Shown: positions 9,224 to 17,042 of the stretch, piece by piece
Layout of the letters: each line of letters starts with the position of its first letter
How positions within the stretch are numbered: the first letter of the stretch is position 1
Origin: CAYQQQ01 sp964420125
GTDB taxonomy: Bacteria > Actinomycetota > Acidimicrobiia > Acidimicrobiales > Microtrichaceae
Direction of reading: 5' to 3'
Assembly (NCBI GenBank): GCA_964420125.1
Contig: CAYQQQ010000013.1
Coordinates: 1 to 64,000, forward strand
Length of the DNA: 64,000 bases
Notes under the pieces: model-generated
Told to the model about the DNA's origin: nothing
What the model saw: only the letters and a program-made list of their open reading frames with translations
Database searches by the model: none
Translations under genes and position numbers: made by a program

Positions 9224-9571
9224 ATGGAAGCCGCAACTGCCTCGCACAACCGCTCGCGACGTGTCCGTCGTGGCGTTCGCGCCCTGGTGGTCGGCGCCGT
9301 CCTCGTCGGAGGCGTCGCCACGGCCGAGGCCGCCGCCGCCCAGTCCGACGACTCCTACGTCGGCGCCAGCACCACCGTGCTCAACACCCAGGTCCAGCAG
9401 GCGCCCGCTGCCGTCGCCGAGGAGCAGGTGAGCACGTCGCCCTCCGCATCGGCATCCGATCTGGCCTTCTCCGGCGGCGATGCCGTCACCCTCGCCCTCG
9501 TGGGCGGCGGCCTGCTGGCCGCCGGTGGTGCCGTCCTCGCGGTGCGGCGCCGCCAGACCGTCGTCGCCTGA
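9224..9571 (+). CDS. Small secreted protein with variant LPxTG-like sorting signal
   Basis: A 115-residue exported protein. Basic residues (SRRVRRGVR) precede a hydrophobic signal ALVVGAVLVGGVATAEAAAAQ ending near an AAA-Q cleavage site. The C-terminus has the three parts of a sortase substrate: a short motif LAFSGGD (about residues 83-89), a hydrophobic stretch ALVGGGLLAAGGAVLAV and an RRRQ tail. LAFSG differs from LPxTG, but similar LA-x-TG motifs occur in Actinobacteria. The mature part is only about 50 residues of Ser/Thr/Gln/Ala with no cysteine or recognised domain. The start ATG 9224 has a clear GGAGGT site. No sortase gene is in the window. Confidence 0.65.
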   Translation: MEAATASHNRSRRVRRGVRALVVGAVLVGGVATAEAAAAQSDDSYVGASTTVLNTQVQQAPAAVAEEQVSTSPSASASDLAFSGGDAVTLALVGGGLLAAGGAVLAVRRRQTVVA

Positions 9572-9595
9572 CGATCCTCCTCGAACGCGGTCGGG

Positions 9596-10765
9596 TCAAA
9601 ACGAGCGTCGTCGTAGTCGCCGCGACGGGCGGCCGTGCAGCCGGTAGAGCTCGGCGATCGCGTCGCGGAACACGACCCGATCGAAGCGCTGGCGTGCCAG
9701 CTCCCGGTTGGCCGAGGAGATCTCCCGGCGCCGTGGCGGATCCCCGAGCAGCTCCTCGATCGCCTCGGCGAAGCCCTCCACGTCACCGGGGGGAACCAGA
9801 CGCCCGTTGGGTCCGTCAGCGATCATGTTGGAGATCGCCTGGATGTCGCTGGCCACGATGGGCACGCCGGCCGCGAGCGACTCGATGACGGTGAAGGGCT
9901 GACCCTCGGTGTAGGTGGGGAAGACGTAGAGGTCGGCCTCGGAGAGGTGCCGGTAGACGTCGCTGCGCTCCACCGGGCCGGTCATCGAGTCCGCGAAGCC
10001 GCGCTGGCGGATGAGGGCCACCATCTCGTCCTTGAGCGGGTCGAGGCCTGCTCGATCGTCGCCGACGATCCGCAGCTCCCAGTCGCGCACCCCCCGGGCC
10101 GACAGGAGCTCGAGGGCGTCGAGGAGGTCGCGCACGCCCTTGCGCTCCAGCAGCTCTCCCACGAAGAGGATCACCGGAGGGTCGTGGACCGCCGTGGTGG
10201 CCACCACGTCGTCGACCACCACGGAGTTGTAGACGACCGGCAGGTCGATCGTGGGCATGTACTGGCGCAGGTTGGGCACACCGGCCTCGGCGATCATCAC
10301 GTCGGCATCGGCGAGCCGGTCGAGCAGGCGGAAGGCCAGTCGGTGCGCAGCGTTGACGCGGTAGCCGCCGGGAGGCTCCATGTACGGCGGCTGGGCGTGG
10401 TTGTGCAGGAGCACCCGGGCGCCACGGAGGCGAGCTGCGGCGGCGATGGCCACCTGCCGCCAGGCGACGAACACCGGGTGCTGCACCGAGTGGGAGTGCA
10501 CCACCGAGCCGGCGCGCGCGAGGCGGAAGGTCGCCCAGGCGTGCTGCGCCGCCCGCCGCAGGTTCTCCACCGCGAAGCGGCCCCGCTGGTCGTCGTTCTG
10601 GGACGTGTTGAGGAACACGACCTCGAACTCCTCGCACATCAGAGGGTCCTCGACGATGTCGAGCGCCACCGTCGCCACGCCGCCCTTCATCGGGGGCCCG
10701 TGCGCCACGACCACCACACGCACGCCGCTGTGGGCGCGGGGCTGCGCTGATGGACGGCTGGTCAT
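9596..10765 (-). CDS. GT4-family glycosyltransferase
   Basis: A 389-residue GT-B retaining glycosyltransferase. The N-terminal domain starts VRVVVVAHGPPMKGGVATVAL, the glycine loop expected of GT4. The C-terminal domain has VILFVGELLERKGVRDLLDAL and the donor-binding block YVFPTYTEGQPFTVIESLAAGVPIVASD, with the conserved E-x7-E pair. It should add a sugar from a nucleotide donor to a lipid or glycan acceptor at the membrane. The neighbouring DUF4012 and surface-protein genes point to envelope polysaccharide. It starts 14 bases from the divergent DUF3107 gene, so the promoters of the two must overlap coding sequence. Donor and acceptor are unknown. Confidence 0.85.
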   Translation of the reverse strand: MTSRPSAQPRAHSGVRVVVVAHGPPMKGGVATVALDIVEDPLMCEEFEVVFLNTSQNDDQRGRFAVENLRRAAQHAWATFRLARAGSVVHSHSVQHPVFVAWRQVAIAAAARLRGARVLLHNHAQPPYMEPPGGYRVNAAHRLAFRLLDRLADADVMIAEAGVPNLRQYMPTIDLPVVYNSVVVDDVVATTAVHDPPVILFVGELLERKGVRDLLDALELLSARGVRDWELRIVGDDRAGLDPLKDEMVALIRQRGFADSMTGPVERSDVYRHLSEADLYVFPTYTEGQPFTVIESLAAGVPIVASDIQAISNMIADGPNGRLVPPGDVEGFAEAIEELLGDPPRRREISSANRELARQRFDRVVFRDAIAELYRLHGRPSRRLRRRSF

Positions 10766-10779
10766 GATGGATCTATAGC

Positions 10780-11022
10780 ATGGCCCTCGTGGACGTACGC
10801 ATTGGAGTGACCTACTCGCCCCGTGAGATCGACCTGCAGCTTCCGGACGACACCGACCGCAAGAAGCTGCAGAACGAGATCACCAAGACCCTCGAGGACG
10901 ACAGCGCCGTGCTGTGGCTCACCGACAAGCGAGGCAAGGTCGTGGGTGTGCCCGCCTCCAAGGTGGCCTACGTCGAGCTGGGCTCCGACTCGGACAGCCG
11001 ATCGATCGGTTTCTCGTCCTGA
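10780..11022 (+). CDS. DUF3107 family protein
   Basis: An 80-residue protein beginning MALVDVRIGVTYSPREIDLQL and ending SKVAYVELGSD, matching the Actinobacteria-specific DUF3107 family in length and pattern. It looks like a compact alpha/beta fold without cysteines or catalytic motifs. Members are generally small and of unknown role. It leads the ArsA-like/PdtaS operon: its TGA at 11020 overlaps the probable start of the first ArsA-like gene. Confidence 0.85.
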   Translation: MALVDVRIGVTYSPREIDLQLPDDTDRKKLQNEITKTLEDDSAVLWLTDKRGKVVGVPASKVAYVELGSDSDSRSIGFSS

Positions 11023-11981
11023 ACGCACACCCCGGCCCCCAGGGTCTGCTCGACCGCCGTCTCCTGTTCGTCACCGGCAAGGGAGGGGTGGGCAAGACCT
11101 CGGTCGCCTCCGCCCTGGGCGTGCTGGCGGCCGAGCGGGGCAAGCGCACGCTCGTGTGCGAGGTGGACGCCAAGGGGAACCTGGCCGACTTCTACGGCGT
11201 GGGGCCGCTCACCTTCCACGGGGTGGAGGTCCGCCCGGGCTTGACCGCCATGTCGATGGACACGGAGGAGTCGCTCAAGGAGTACCTGAGCCTGCACCTC
11301 AAGCTCCCCCTCCTCGCCCGGCTCGGCCCCCTGGCGCGCACGTTCGACTTCGTGGCCAACGCCGCGCCGGGGGTGAAGGAGATCCTCACCGTCGGCAAGC
11401 TGACCTACGAGGTCAGGGAGGACAACTACGACCTCGTGGTGGTCGACGCCTCGGCCACGGGTCACGTCGTGGGCCAGCTGGGCTCGCCCGTGGCCATCAA
11501 CGAGCTCGTCCGGGTGGGCCTCGTGCGCAACCAGACCGACTGGATGATCGACCTCCTCACCGACCCCGCCACCACGGGCGTGGTGGTGGTCACGGTCGCC
11601 GAGGAGATGCCGGTGACCGAGACGCTCGAGCTCATCGATCGCCTGCGCAGCGAGACCGACATCGACGTGGCCACCGTGGTGGTGAACCGGGTGCTCCCCG
11701 AGCTGTTCGCCCGGGGCGAGGAGGACATCTTCGAGGTGCTGCGCGCACCTGCGGGCTCGACAGCGCTGGCCGCCGAGGCGGGCGAGGGCGCGGTCGGCGT
11801 GCTGGAGGCGGCGGAGCTGGCGGTGAACCTGCGGCGCAGCCGGATCCCTCACCTCGACCGCCTCCGCGACGGCCTGCCCGACCGCCTGCCGCTGGTCTAC
11901 CTGCCCTACCTCTTCCACCGCTCGCACGGTGTGCGCGCCACCAGCCGGATCGCCGAGGCACTCGGCGACGAGATGAGCTGA
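11019..11981 (+). CDS. ArsA-like ATPase, first of a pair
   Basis: A protein of about 320 residues in the ArsA/Get3 P-loop family. The deviant Walker A is FVTGKGGVGKTSVASALG, followed by VCEVDAKGNLADFYG and the switch region LVVVDASATGHVVGQL. The arsenite-binding cysteines of true ArsA are absent, so the name describes the fold and not arsenic transport. The start is uncertain. The only in-frame choices are GTG 10914, deep inside the DUF3107 gene, or CTG 11019, which overlaps the DUF3107 stop as CTGA. CTG 11019 is preferred because it leaves 15 residues before LLFVTGKGG, as in relatives. A second ArsA-like gene follows 1 base later, so the two may form a heterodimer. Confidence 0.8.
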   Translation: MNAHPGPQGLLDRRLLFVTGKGGVGKTSVASALGVLAAERGKRTLVCEVDAKGNLADFYGVGPLTFHGVEVRPGLTAMSMDTEESLKEYLSLHLKLPLLARLGPLARTFDFVANAAPGVKEILTVGKLTYEVREDNYDLVVVDASATGHVVGQLGSPVAINELVRVGLVRNQTDWMIDLLTDPATTGVVVVTVAEEMPVTETLELIDRLRSETDIDVATVVVNRVLPELFARGEEDIFEVLRAPAGSTALAAEAGEGAVGVLEAAELAVNLRRSRIPHLDRLRDGLPDRLPLVYLPYLFHRSHGVRATSRIAEALGDEMS

Positions 11982-11982
11982 C

Positions 11983-13164
11983 GTGGCCCGCAAGAGGGCC
12001 AAGGGCTCACCGACCCTGGAGCAGCTGTGCTCCGCCAAGGAGATCCTCGTCTCCACCGGCTCCGGTGGCGTCGGCAAGACCACCACGGCCGCCGCCATCG
12101 GCGCGGCGGCGGCGACCCACCTCGGCGTGAAGGTGCTGGTGCTCACCGTGGATCCCGCCAAGCGGCTGGCGAGCGCGCTGGGTCTCGAGCAGTTCGGCAA
12201 CGTCGAGACCCAGGTCTCCTCGGCGGCGTTCGCCGAGGCCGGGGTCGACCCGGAGGGCGAGCTCTGGGTGGCGATGCTGGACACCAAGCAGTCCTGGGAC
12301 GACCTCATCGCGCTGCACGCGCCCGACGTCCAGACCCGCGACGCCATCCTGGCCAACCCCCTCTACCAGAACATCACCGGGAAGTTCGTCCAGAGCCACG
12401 ACTACGTGGCCATGGAGCGCCTCTACGAGATCCACACCTCCGGCCGCTACGACCTGATCGTGGTGGACACGCCACCCACCCGAAACGCCGTGGACTTCCT
12501 CGAGGCACCGGACCGCATGGCCGACTTCTTCTCCTCGCGGCTGCTGCGTTGGCTCATCACGCCGTACCGCTCGAGGGTGGTGAGCTTCGCCTCCAAGCCC
12601 TTCTACTCGGTGGCGGACCGGATCCTCGGCACGCAGTTCCTCCAGGACATCGCCGAGTTCTTCATGCTCTTCCAGACCATGTACGACGGCTTCGTGGAGC
12701 GGGCCAAGGCCGTCACCGCGCTGCTGGGGGGCCCGCAGACCACCTTCGTCGTGGTGTCCACCCTCGAGGTCGCACCGGCCCGCGAGGCGGAGTACTTCCT
12801 CGAGCTGCTCAGCTCGCGCAAGTACCACGTGGGGGCGTTGGTGCTCAACAAGGTCCTCCCCGAGCTCCTGCTGGACAGGGAGGCGGCCGCTTCGGCGAAG
12901 GTGCTCGCCCACCAGTCGGAGAAGGTCGCCGCCCAGCTGGCCAGCCAGCTCGACGCTCCGGCGGACGACGAGGCCCACCTCGGTCACGTCCTCGGGGAGA
13001 TGGGCCGAAGCTTCCTCGACTACCAGGTGGTGGCCCGTCGCGAGGCGGAGCAGCGAGCGGAGCTCTCGGCCACTCCGGAGCTCACCCTGGCGGTGCCGTA
13101 CTTCGAGGACGACATCCATTCCCTGCCCGGACTGCTGCGCCTGGGTGAGAAGATCTGGCGGTGA
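11983..13164 (+). CDS. ArsA-like ATPase, second of a pair
   Basis: A 393-residue ArsA/Get3-type ATPase from GTG 11983. Walker A is VSTGSGGVGKTTTAAAIG, followed by VLTVDPAKRLASALGL and switch II LIVVDTPPTRNAVDFL. It is longer than its partner, with a helical insert (ADFFSSRLLRWLITPYRSRVV and the following 60 residues) that is probably the client- or membrane-binding part. It lies 1 base after the first ArsA-like gene and overlaps the PdtaS-like kinase gene by 4 bases. Paired ArsA-like ATPases next to a WhiB gene are a conserved actinobacterial arrangement. The client is unknown. Confidence 0.85.
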   Translation: MARKRAKGSPTLEQLCSAKEILVSTGSGGVGKTTTAAAIGAAAATHLGVKVLVLTVDPAKRLASALGLEQFGNVETQVSSAAFAEAGVDPEGELWVAMLDTKQSWDDLIALHAPDVQTRDAILANPLYQNITGKFVQSHDYVAMERLYEIHTSGRYDLIVVDTPPTRNAVDFLEAPDRMADFFSSRLLRWLITPYRSRVVSFASKPFYSVADRILGTQFLQDIAEFFMLFQTMYDGFVERAKAVTALLGGPQTTFVVVSTLEVAPAREAEYFLELLSSRKYHVGALVLNKVLPELLLDREAAASAKVLAHQSEKVAAQLASQLDAPADDEAHLGHVLGEMGRSFLDYQVVARREAEQRAELSATPELTLAVPYFEDDIHSLPGLLRLGEKIWR

Positions 13165-14741
13165 GCGACCCGAGCACCCCCGAGGATCCGACCCGGTTCC
13201 TTCCGCCCCTGCGCGGCGACCTCGCCGCAGCCAAGGAGGTCGACCTCGACGACGAGGACTTCACCGCCGAGCACGTGGCGCTGGTGGTGCCCCCGGTCGA
13301 CCACGAGGCCTCCCGCCATCTGAAGCGCCTGGTGGTGGGTTGGGAGACCCTGGCGGACCTCGCCTTCTCCGACCTGCTGCTCTACGTGGCGCTACCCAGC
13401 AACGGGGAGACCCGCAGCCGGTTCCTCGTGGTCAACCAGATCCGACCCAACACCGGCCAGACCCTGTTCGAGGAGGACGTCGTCGGCCGGACCGTCGACG
13501 AGCACCAGCGCCCGCTGGTGGCGAAGGCTGCCGCCACCGGTCAGATCACCGAAGGCGTGGTGGACTCCGAGTGGCTCGGAGAGCGGATCCGCGTCACGGC
13601 GGTGCCGGTGGTGTTCCGTGGTCGGGTGATCGCGGTGATGGCCCGGGAGTCGGCGCTGTCGCTGCACCGGCCCTTCGGCGATCTGGCGCGGACCTATCTC
13701 GACACCTTCGACCGCCTGGCGGCCATGGTCGCCGCAGGTGACTACCCCTTCGCCGACGAGGAGGTGCTCTCCGCAGGCGCCCCGCGTGTGGGTGATGGCG
13801 TGCTGGTGGTGGACGGCAGCGGTCGCGTCACCTTCGCCTCTCCCAACGCCGTGTCCGCCCTGCGTCGACTCGGCACCTCGGGCGCGGTGCAGGGCGAGCT
13901 GGCCGCCGACCTGGGCACCGCCGGGGGCGCGGTCTACCGGGCCTTCCTGTCGGGCAAGCCCGCCATCGAGGACCTGGAGCACGGAGAGACCACCGTGGTG
14001 CTGCGGTGCATCCCCCTGGTCGCGGAGCACCGGGTGGACGGTGCCGTGGTGCTCCTGCGCGACGTGTCGGAGCTGCGCAGCCGGGACCGGCTGCTGATCT
14101 CCAAGGACGCCACCATCAAGGAGATCCACCATCGGGTGAAGAACAACCTGCAGACGATCTCCTCGCTGCTGCGCCTCCAGGGCCGCCGGCTGGCGGAGCC
14201 GTCGGCCAAGGCGGCGATCGAGGAGTCCGTGCGCCGGATCGGTTCGATCGCACTGGTGCACGAGACCCTGAGCCGCGGGGCCGGCGACGAGGTCGACTTC
14301 GACGCCATCGTGCGTCCGCTGGTGCGGATGGTGGAGGAGGGGCTCACGTCGCCGGATCGCCCGATGCGCTTCGAGACCAACGGCGGCGGCGGTGGCGTCG
14401 CCAGCCCGGCGGCCACGTCGCTGGCGGTGGTGCTGACCGAGCTGCTCCAGAACGTGATGGACCACGCCTACCCGCCGGGCACGTTGGCGGCAGGGGAGGA
14501 GGGCGTGGTGCGCATCGAGCTGAGCCACGATCCCCACGTGATCCAGATCGTGGTCCGGGACGATGGCATCGGCCCCGCCGTCTCCGTCGAGCAGCCGAGC
14601 TCCACCAGCCTCGGTCTGTCGATCGTGCGGGGGCTGGTCTCGGATCTACGTGGGACCATCGAGTTCGGTCCCGCCGGGGGTCCTCCCGGGCGGACCGGGA
14701 CCCGGGTGGTGGTGACGGTGCCCCTGCACCCGGAGGTCTGA
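13161..14741 (+). CDS. pdtaS: PdtaS-like sensor histidine kinase
   Basis: A 526-residue soluble histidine kinase. Residues 1-190 resemble the GAF-like sensor of PdtaS, 205-305 a PAS domain (VLVVDGSGRVTFASPNAVSAL), and 318-400 the HisKA_2 domain with KEIHHRVKNNLQTISSLLRLQ (phosphorylated histidine 323 or 324). The HATPase domain follows: VLTELLQNVMDHAYPPG, VRDDGIGPAV and SLGLSIVRGLV. Such kinases signal to ANTAR-domain regulators that act on transcription termination. GTG 13161 overlaps the upstream ATPase stop as GTGA. No ANTAR regulator gene lies beside it. Confidence 0.88.
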   Translation: MSDPSTPEDPTRFLPPLRGDLAAAKEVDLDDEDFTAEHVALVVPPVDHEASRHLKRLVVGWETLADLAFSDLLLYVALPSNGETRSRFLVVNQIRPNTGQTLFEEDVVGRTVDEHQRPLVAKAAATGQITEGVVDSEWLGERIRVTAVPVVFRGRVIAVMARESALSLHRPFGDLARTYLDTFDRLAAMVAAGDYPFADEEVLSAGAPRVGDGVLVVDGSGRVTFASPNAVSALRRLGTSGAVQGELAADLGTAGGAVYRAFLSGKPAIEDLEHGETTVVLRCIPLVAEHRVDGAVVLLRDVSELRSRDRLLISKDATIKEIHHRVKNNLQTISSLLRLQGRRLAEPSAKAAIEESVRRIGSIALVHETLSRGAGDEVDFDAIVRPLVRMVEEGLTSPDRPMRFETNGGGGGVASPAATSLAVVLTELLQNVMDHAYPPGTLAAGEEGVVRIELSHDPHVIQIVVRDDGIGPAVSVEQPSSTSLGLSIVRGLVSDLRGTIEFGPAGGPPGRTGTRVVVTVPLHPEV

Positions 14742-14839
14742 CGCTCGCTCGGACGCGACACCGGCCCCCCTTGTCGGGAGGCCGGGGACCGGTCGGGCAA
14801 GGTGCCCGTCGTCAGGTCACGGGTGACGGGAACGAGGTG

Positions 14840-15145
14840 TCAGGACGCCTTGGCGGCTGCGGCCCGGCGGGCCTTGGCGGCGAGCGCACGCCGGATCTGA
14901 CGCCGCTCCTCCTCGGAGGTTCCACCCCACACGCCGGAGTCCTGGTTGGTGCCCACCGCGAACTCGAGGCAGGGCTCCCTCACGTCGCAGGTGTCGCACA
15001 CGGCCTTGGCCGAGGCGATCTGCTCGAGTGCGGGGCCGGTGGTGCCGACCGGGAAGAAGAGCGCAGGATCCGTGTCGCGGCATGCGGAATGGACACGCCA
15101 GTCATCGGTTGCGATGTCGAGGCTGCGACTCGAGGTGAGGGCCAC
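14840..15145 (-). CDS. WhiB-family Fe-S transcription regulator
   Basis: A 101-residue WhiB-like protein. Cluster cysteines are C22 (HSACRDTDPALFFP), C50 and C53 (VCDTCD) and C59 (EPCLEF), the C-x27-C-x2-C-x5-C pattern that holds a [4Fe-4S] cluster. The G-x-W-GG turn is at 71-75 (GVWGG), followed by a basic tail. WhiB-like proteins bind sigma factor A and sense oxygen or NO. The start is GTG 15145, with GGAGGA six bases upstream; the longer frame from 15256 has no such site and adds unlike residues. It converges on the PdtaS-like gene. Which WhiB subclass it belongs to is unclear. Confidence 0.92.
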   Translation of the reverse strand: MALTSSRSLDIATDDWRVHSACRDTDPALFFPVGTTGPALEQIASAKAVCDTCDVREPCLEFAVGTNQDSGVWGGTSEEERRQIRRALAAKARRAAAAKAS

Positions 15146-15261
15146 GGTTCCTCCGTAGGATGTGGACGCGCACGGGGGTGCGCCAGTTCTCTGGGTTTCA
15201 CTCGGTCCACGGAGGGTTTCCCGCGAGCTGCTGGGAACTTGTGAATCCGTGAACAATCAAA

Positions 15262-15295
15262 CGCTATCGTTCGACCACTCACTGTGTAAAGGAAA
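15262..15295 (-). promoter_or_regulatory. Candidate promoter for the whiB gene
   Basis: This stretch is AT-richer than its surroundings. Read on the minus strand it has TTTACA and, 18 bases later, TAGCGT, which fit -35 and -10 elements for the WhiB gene starting at 15145. That would leave a 5' leader of about 110 bases. The divergent glycerophosphodiesterase gene (15308) must be driven from the same interval. This is a by-eye call. Confidence 0.25.
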
Positions 15296-15307
15296 AGTTT
15301 CGCCGAG

Positions 15308-16078
15308 ATGACGCGCCGTGAAGATCTGCTCATCATCGCCCACCGGGGAGCCTCGGCGGATCACCAGGAAAACACTGAGGAAGCCTTCCTCGGGGCCGCA
15401 GCACAGCTGGCGGACTGGGTCGAGCTGGACGTTCGACTCACCGCCGAGGGTGCCCTCATCGTCCACCACGATCCGTGGTATCACGATCAGCGAACGGTGT
15501 GGGACACACCGCTGCCGGACGCTCCGCCAGGCGTGATCCACCTCGAGCGGGCGCTGGACGTCTGCCGCCGAGGGCCCAGGCCGCTGGGGGTCAACGTGGA
15601 GATCAAGAACTCTCCAGGGGACCTCGGCGGCGACCACGTGCCCCACGGCATGGACGTGGTCGACCTCGTGGTGGAGCTGCTGGCGTCTCGCCGGGCGACC
15701 GGCATCGAGGAGGAGATCCTGGTGTCGAGCTTCGACCCGGCCACCATCGACCGGGTGCGCGAGCTCGACGGTCCGCCCACGGCCCAGCTGGTGTTCGATC
15801 TGCACGGTTGGCCCGATGCACCGGAGTCCACGGCGGACCGCGGCCACCAGGCGCTGCATCCCTGGGATCCCTTCGTCGACGCCGACCTGGTGCGTCGGAC
15901 GGAGTCCTTGGGGTTGCGCCTCAACACCTGGACCGTCGACGACCCCGAGCGGATCCGGGAGCTCGCCGGGCTCGGCGTGGGCGGGATCGTGACCAACGTC
16001 CCCGCCAGGGCTCGGGCGGTGCTGGACGACGGCCCTCAGGATGCTTCGGGCACCACCAGTCCCACCGCGTCGGGGTGA
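15308..16078 (+). CDS. Glycerophosphodiester phosphodiesterase
   Basis: A 256-residue GDPD-family enzyme that splits glycerophosphodiesters into glycerol 3-phosphate and an alcohol. The signature is IIAHRGASADHQENTEEAF (catalytic His and Arg at about residues 11-12), then WVELDVRLTAEGALIVHHDPW with the metal-binding E-x-D and the second histidine. NVEIKN supplies a further acidic ligand. There is no signal peptide, so it is probably cytoplasmic (UgpQ-like). Its 3' end overlaps the 3' end of the opposite-strand diacylglycerol kinase gene by 43 bases; both act in phospholipid turnover. Confidence 0.9.
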   Translation: MTRREDLLIIAHRGASADHQENTEEAFLGAAAQLADWVELDVRLTAEGALIVHHDPWYHDQRTVWDTPLPDAPPGVIHLERALDVCRRGPRPLGVNVEIKNSPGDLGGDHVPHGMDVVDLVVELLASRRATGIEEEILVSSFDPATIDRVRELDGPPTAQLVFDLHGWPDAPESTADRGHQALHPWDPFVDADLVRRTESLGLRLNTWTVDDPERIRELAGLGVGGIVTNVPARARAVLDDGPQDASGTTSPTASG

Positions 16079-16959
16079 TGCCGGAACACGAGCTGGTCCG
16101 CCTCTCCCAGGAAGTCGCCGTCGAGCTGGTAGGGCATCGTGGTCGACCGCTCGATGCGCAGGGCTCGCACGTCGTTGTGGATCTGCAGGTGCGTCCGCGG
16201 CGACACGCCCCGTCGGTCCGCCAGGGCGTCGACGACGACCGGGAGGAAGTCCCGCAGCTGCAGGCGGGTGAGGGCCAGCACCGACAGCGGGTGGTGCAGA
16301 TCGGCCGACGGGCACACGGTGAACGGCCGCGACCCCACGAACGTGTAGGGGTCGCTGTTCATCACCAGGCAGAAGTAGGCGTCCTCGATGACGTGGCCGT
16401 CGTCGAGGACGACGTCGAAGTGGCCGCGCCGGCGGTCGTAGCCGCCGAGGAACGTGCGCAGCCCCGCCAGGATGAACAGCGGGTGCCCTGCGTAGCGCTT
16501 GAGCTCCGAGTGGCGCTCGACGATCTCGACGAGCGCGGCGTCCCAGCCGACGCCCGTGTGGAAGCAGAAGAACCGTCCGTTCACCTCGCCGAGGCCGATG
16601 GGTCGGATCGAGCGCCGGCGCAGCGCGGAGGCCACCACCGCTGCGGCGCCGACCGGGTCGTCGGGAAGCCCGATGGTGCGAGCGAACACGTTGGTGGAGC
16701 CGCCCGGCAGCGCGGCCAGCGCGCAGTTCGTGCCGGCCAGGGCGGTGGCCACCTCGTTGAGGGTGCCGTCGCCGCCGAGCACCACGACCGCCTCCGTGCC
16801 GTTGCGCACCGCGGCACGGGCCAAGGCGGTGGCGTGGCCGCGCCGCTTGGTCTCGGCCACGTAGAGCTCGGTGCCGTCGCCCAGGATGCGCTGGATGATC
16901 ACCCGGCGCCGGGCGGTCACCGAGGAGGCCGCGGAGTTCACCACGAGCAGGACCCGCAT
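16036..16959 (-). CDS. Diacylglycerol kinase family lipid kinase
   Basis: A 307-residue DAGK-catalytic-domain protein. It opens MRVLLVVNSAASSVTARRRV, has the nucleotide loop VVVLGGDGTLNEVATALAGT and the LAALPGGSTNVFARTIGLP block, followed by the C-terminal beta-sandwich (PYQLDGDFLGEADQL). The family phosphorylates diacylglycerol or related lipids with ATP. ATG 16959 is used; extra upstream residues in the frame are not family-like. The gene shares its last 43 bases with the convergent glycerophosphodiesterase. Substrate specificity cannot be read. Confidence 0.88.
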   Translation of the reverse strand: MRVLLVVNSAASSVTARRRVIIQRILGDGTELYVAETKRRGHATALARAAVRNGTEAVVVLGGDGTLNEVATALAGTNCALAALPGGSTNVFARTIGLPDDPVGAAAVVASALRRRSIRPIGLGEVNGRFFCFHTGVGWDAALVEIVERHSELKRYAGHPLFILAGLRTFLGGYDRRRGHFDVVLDDGHVIEDAYFCLVMNSDPYTFVGSRPFTVCPSADLHHPLSVLALTRLQLRDFLPVVVDALADRRGVSPRTHLQIHNDVRALRIERSTTMPYQLDGDFLGEADQLVFRHHPDAVGLVVPEAS

Positions 16960-17009
16960 CGTGCCAAGTCTGGTGCATGCGGGTGGCGGGTGGCGCCGGG
17001 CGCTTTTGT

Positions 17010-17021
17010 TACCCGCGGGTA
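17010..17021. promoter_or_regulatory. 12-bp palindrome upstream of etfB
   Basis: TACCCGCGGGTA is a perfect palindrome 22 bases before the etfB ATG, in the 83-base divergent interval shared with the lipid kinase gene. Its position suggests an operator for a dimeric regulator of etfBA. The regulator is not in the window, and a GC-rich palindrome of this length can also arise by chance. Confidence 0.35.
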
Positions 17022-17042
17022 GCACGCGACAGACTCGCGGGC

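Noticed and set aside
11019..13164. Arsenite export ATPases
   Set aside because: The ATPases look like ArsA but lack its arsenite-binding cysteines, and no arsB or arsR gene is near.
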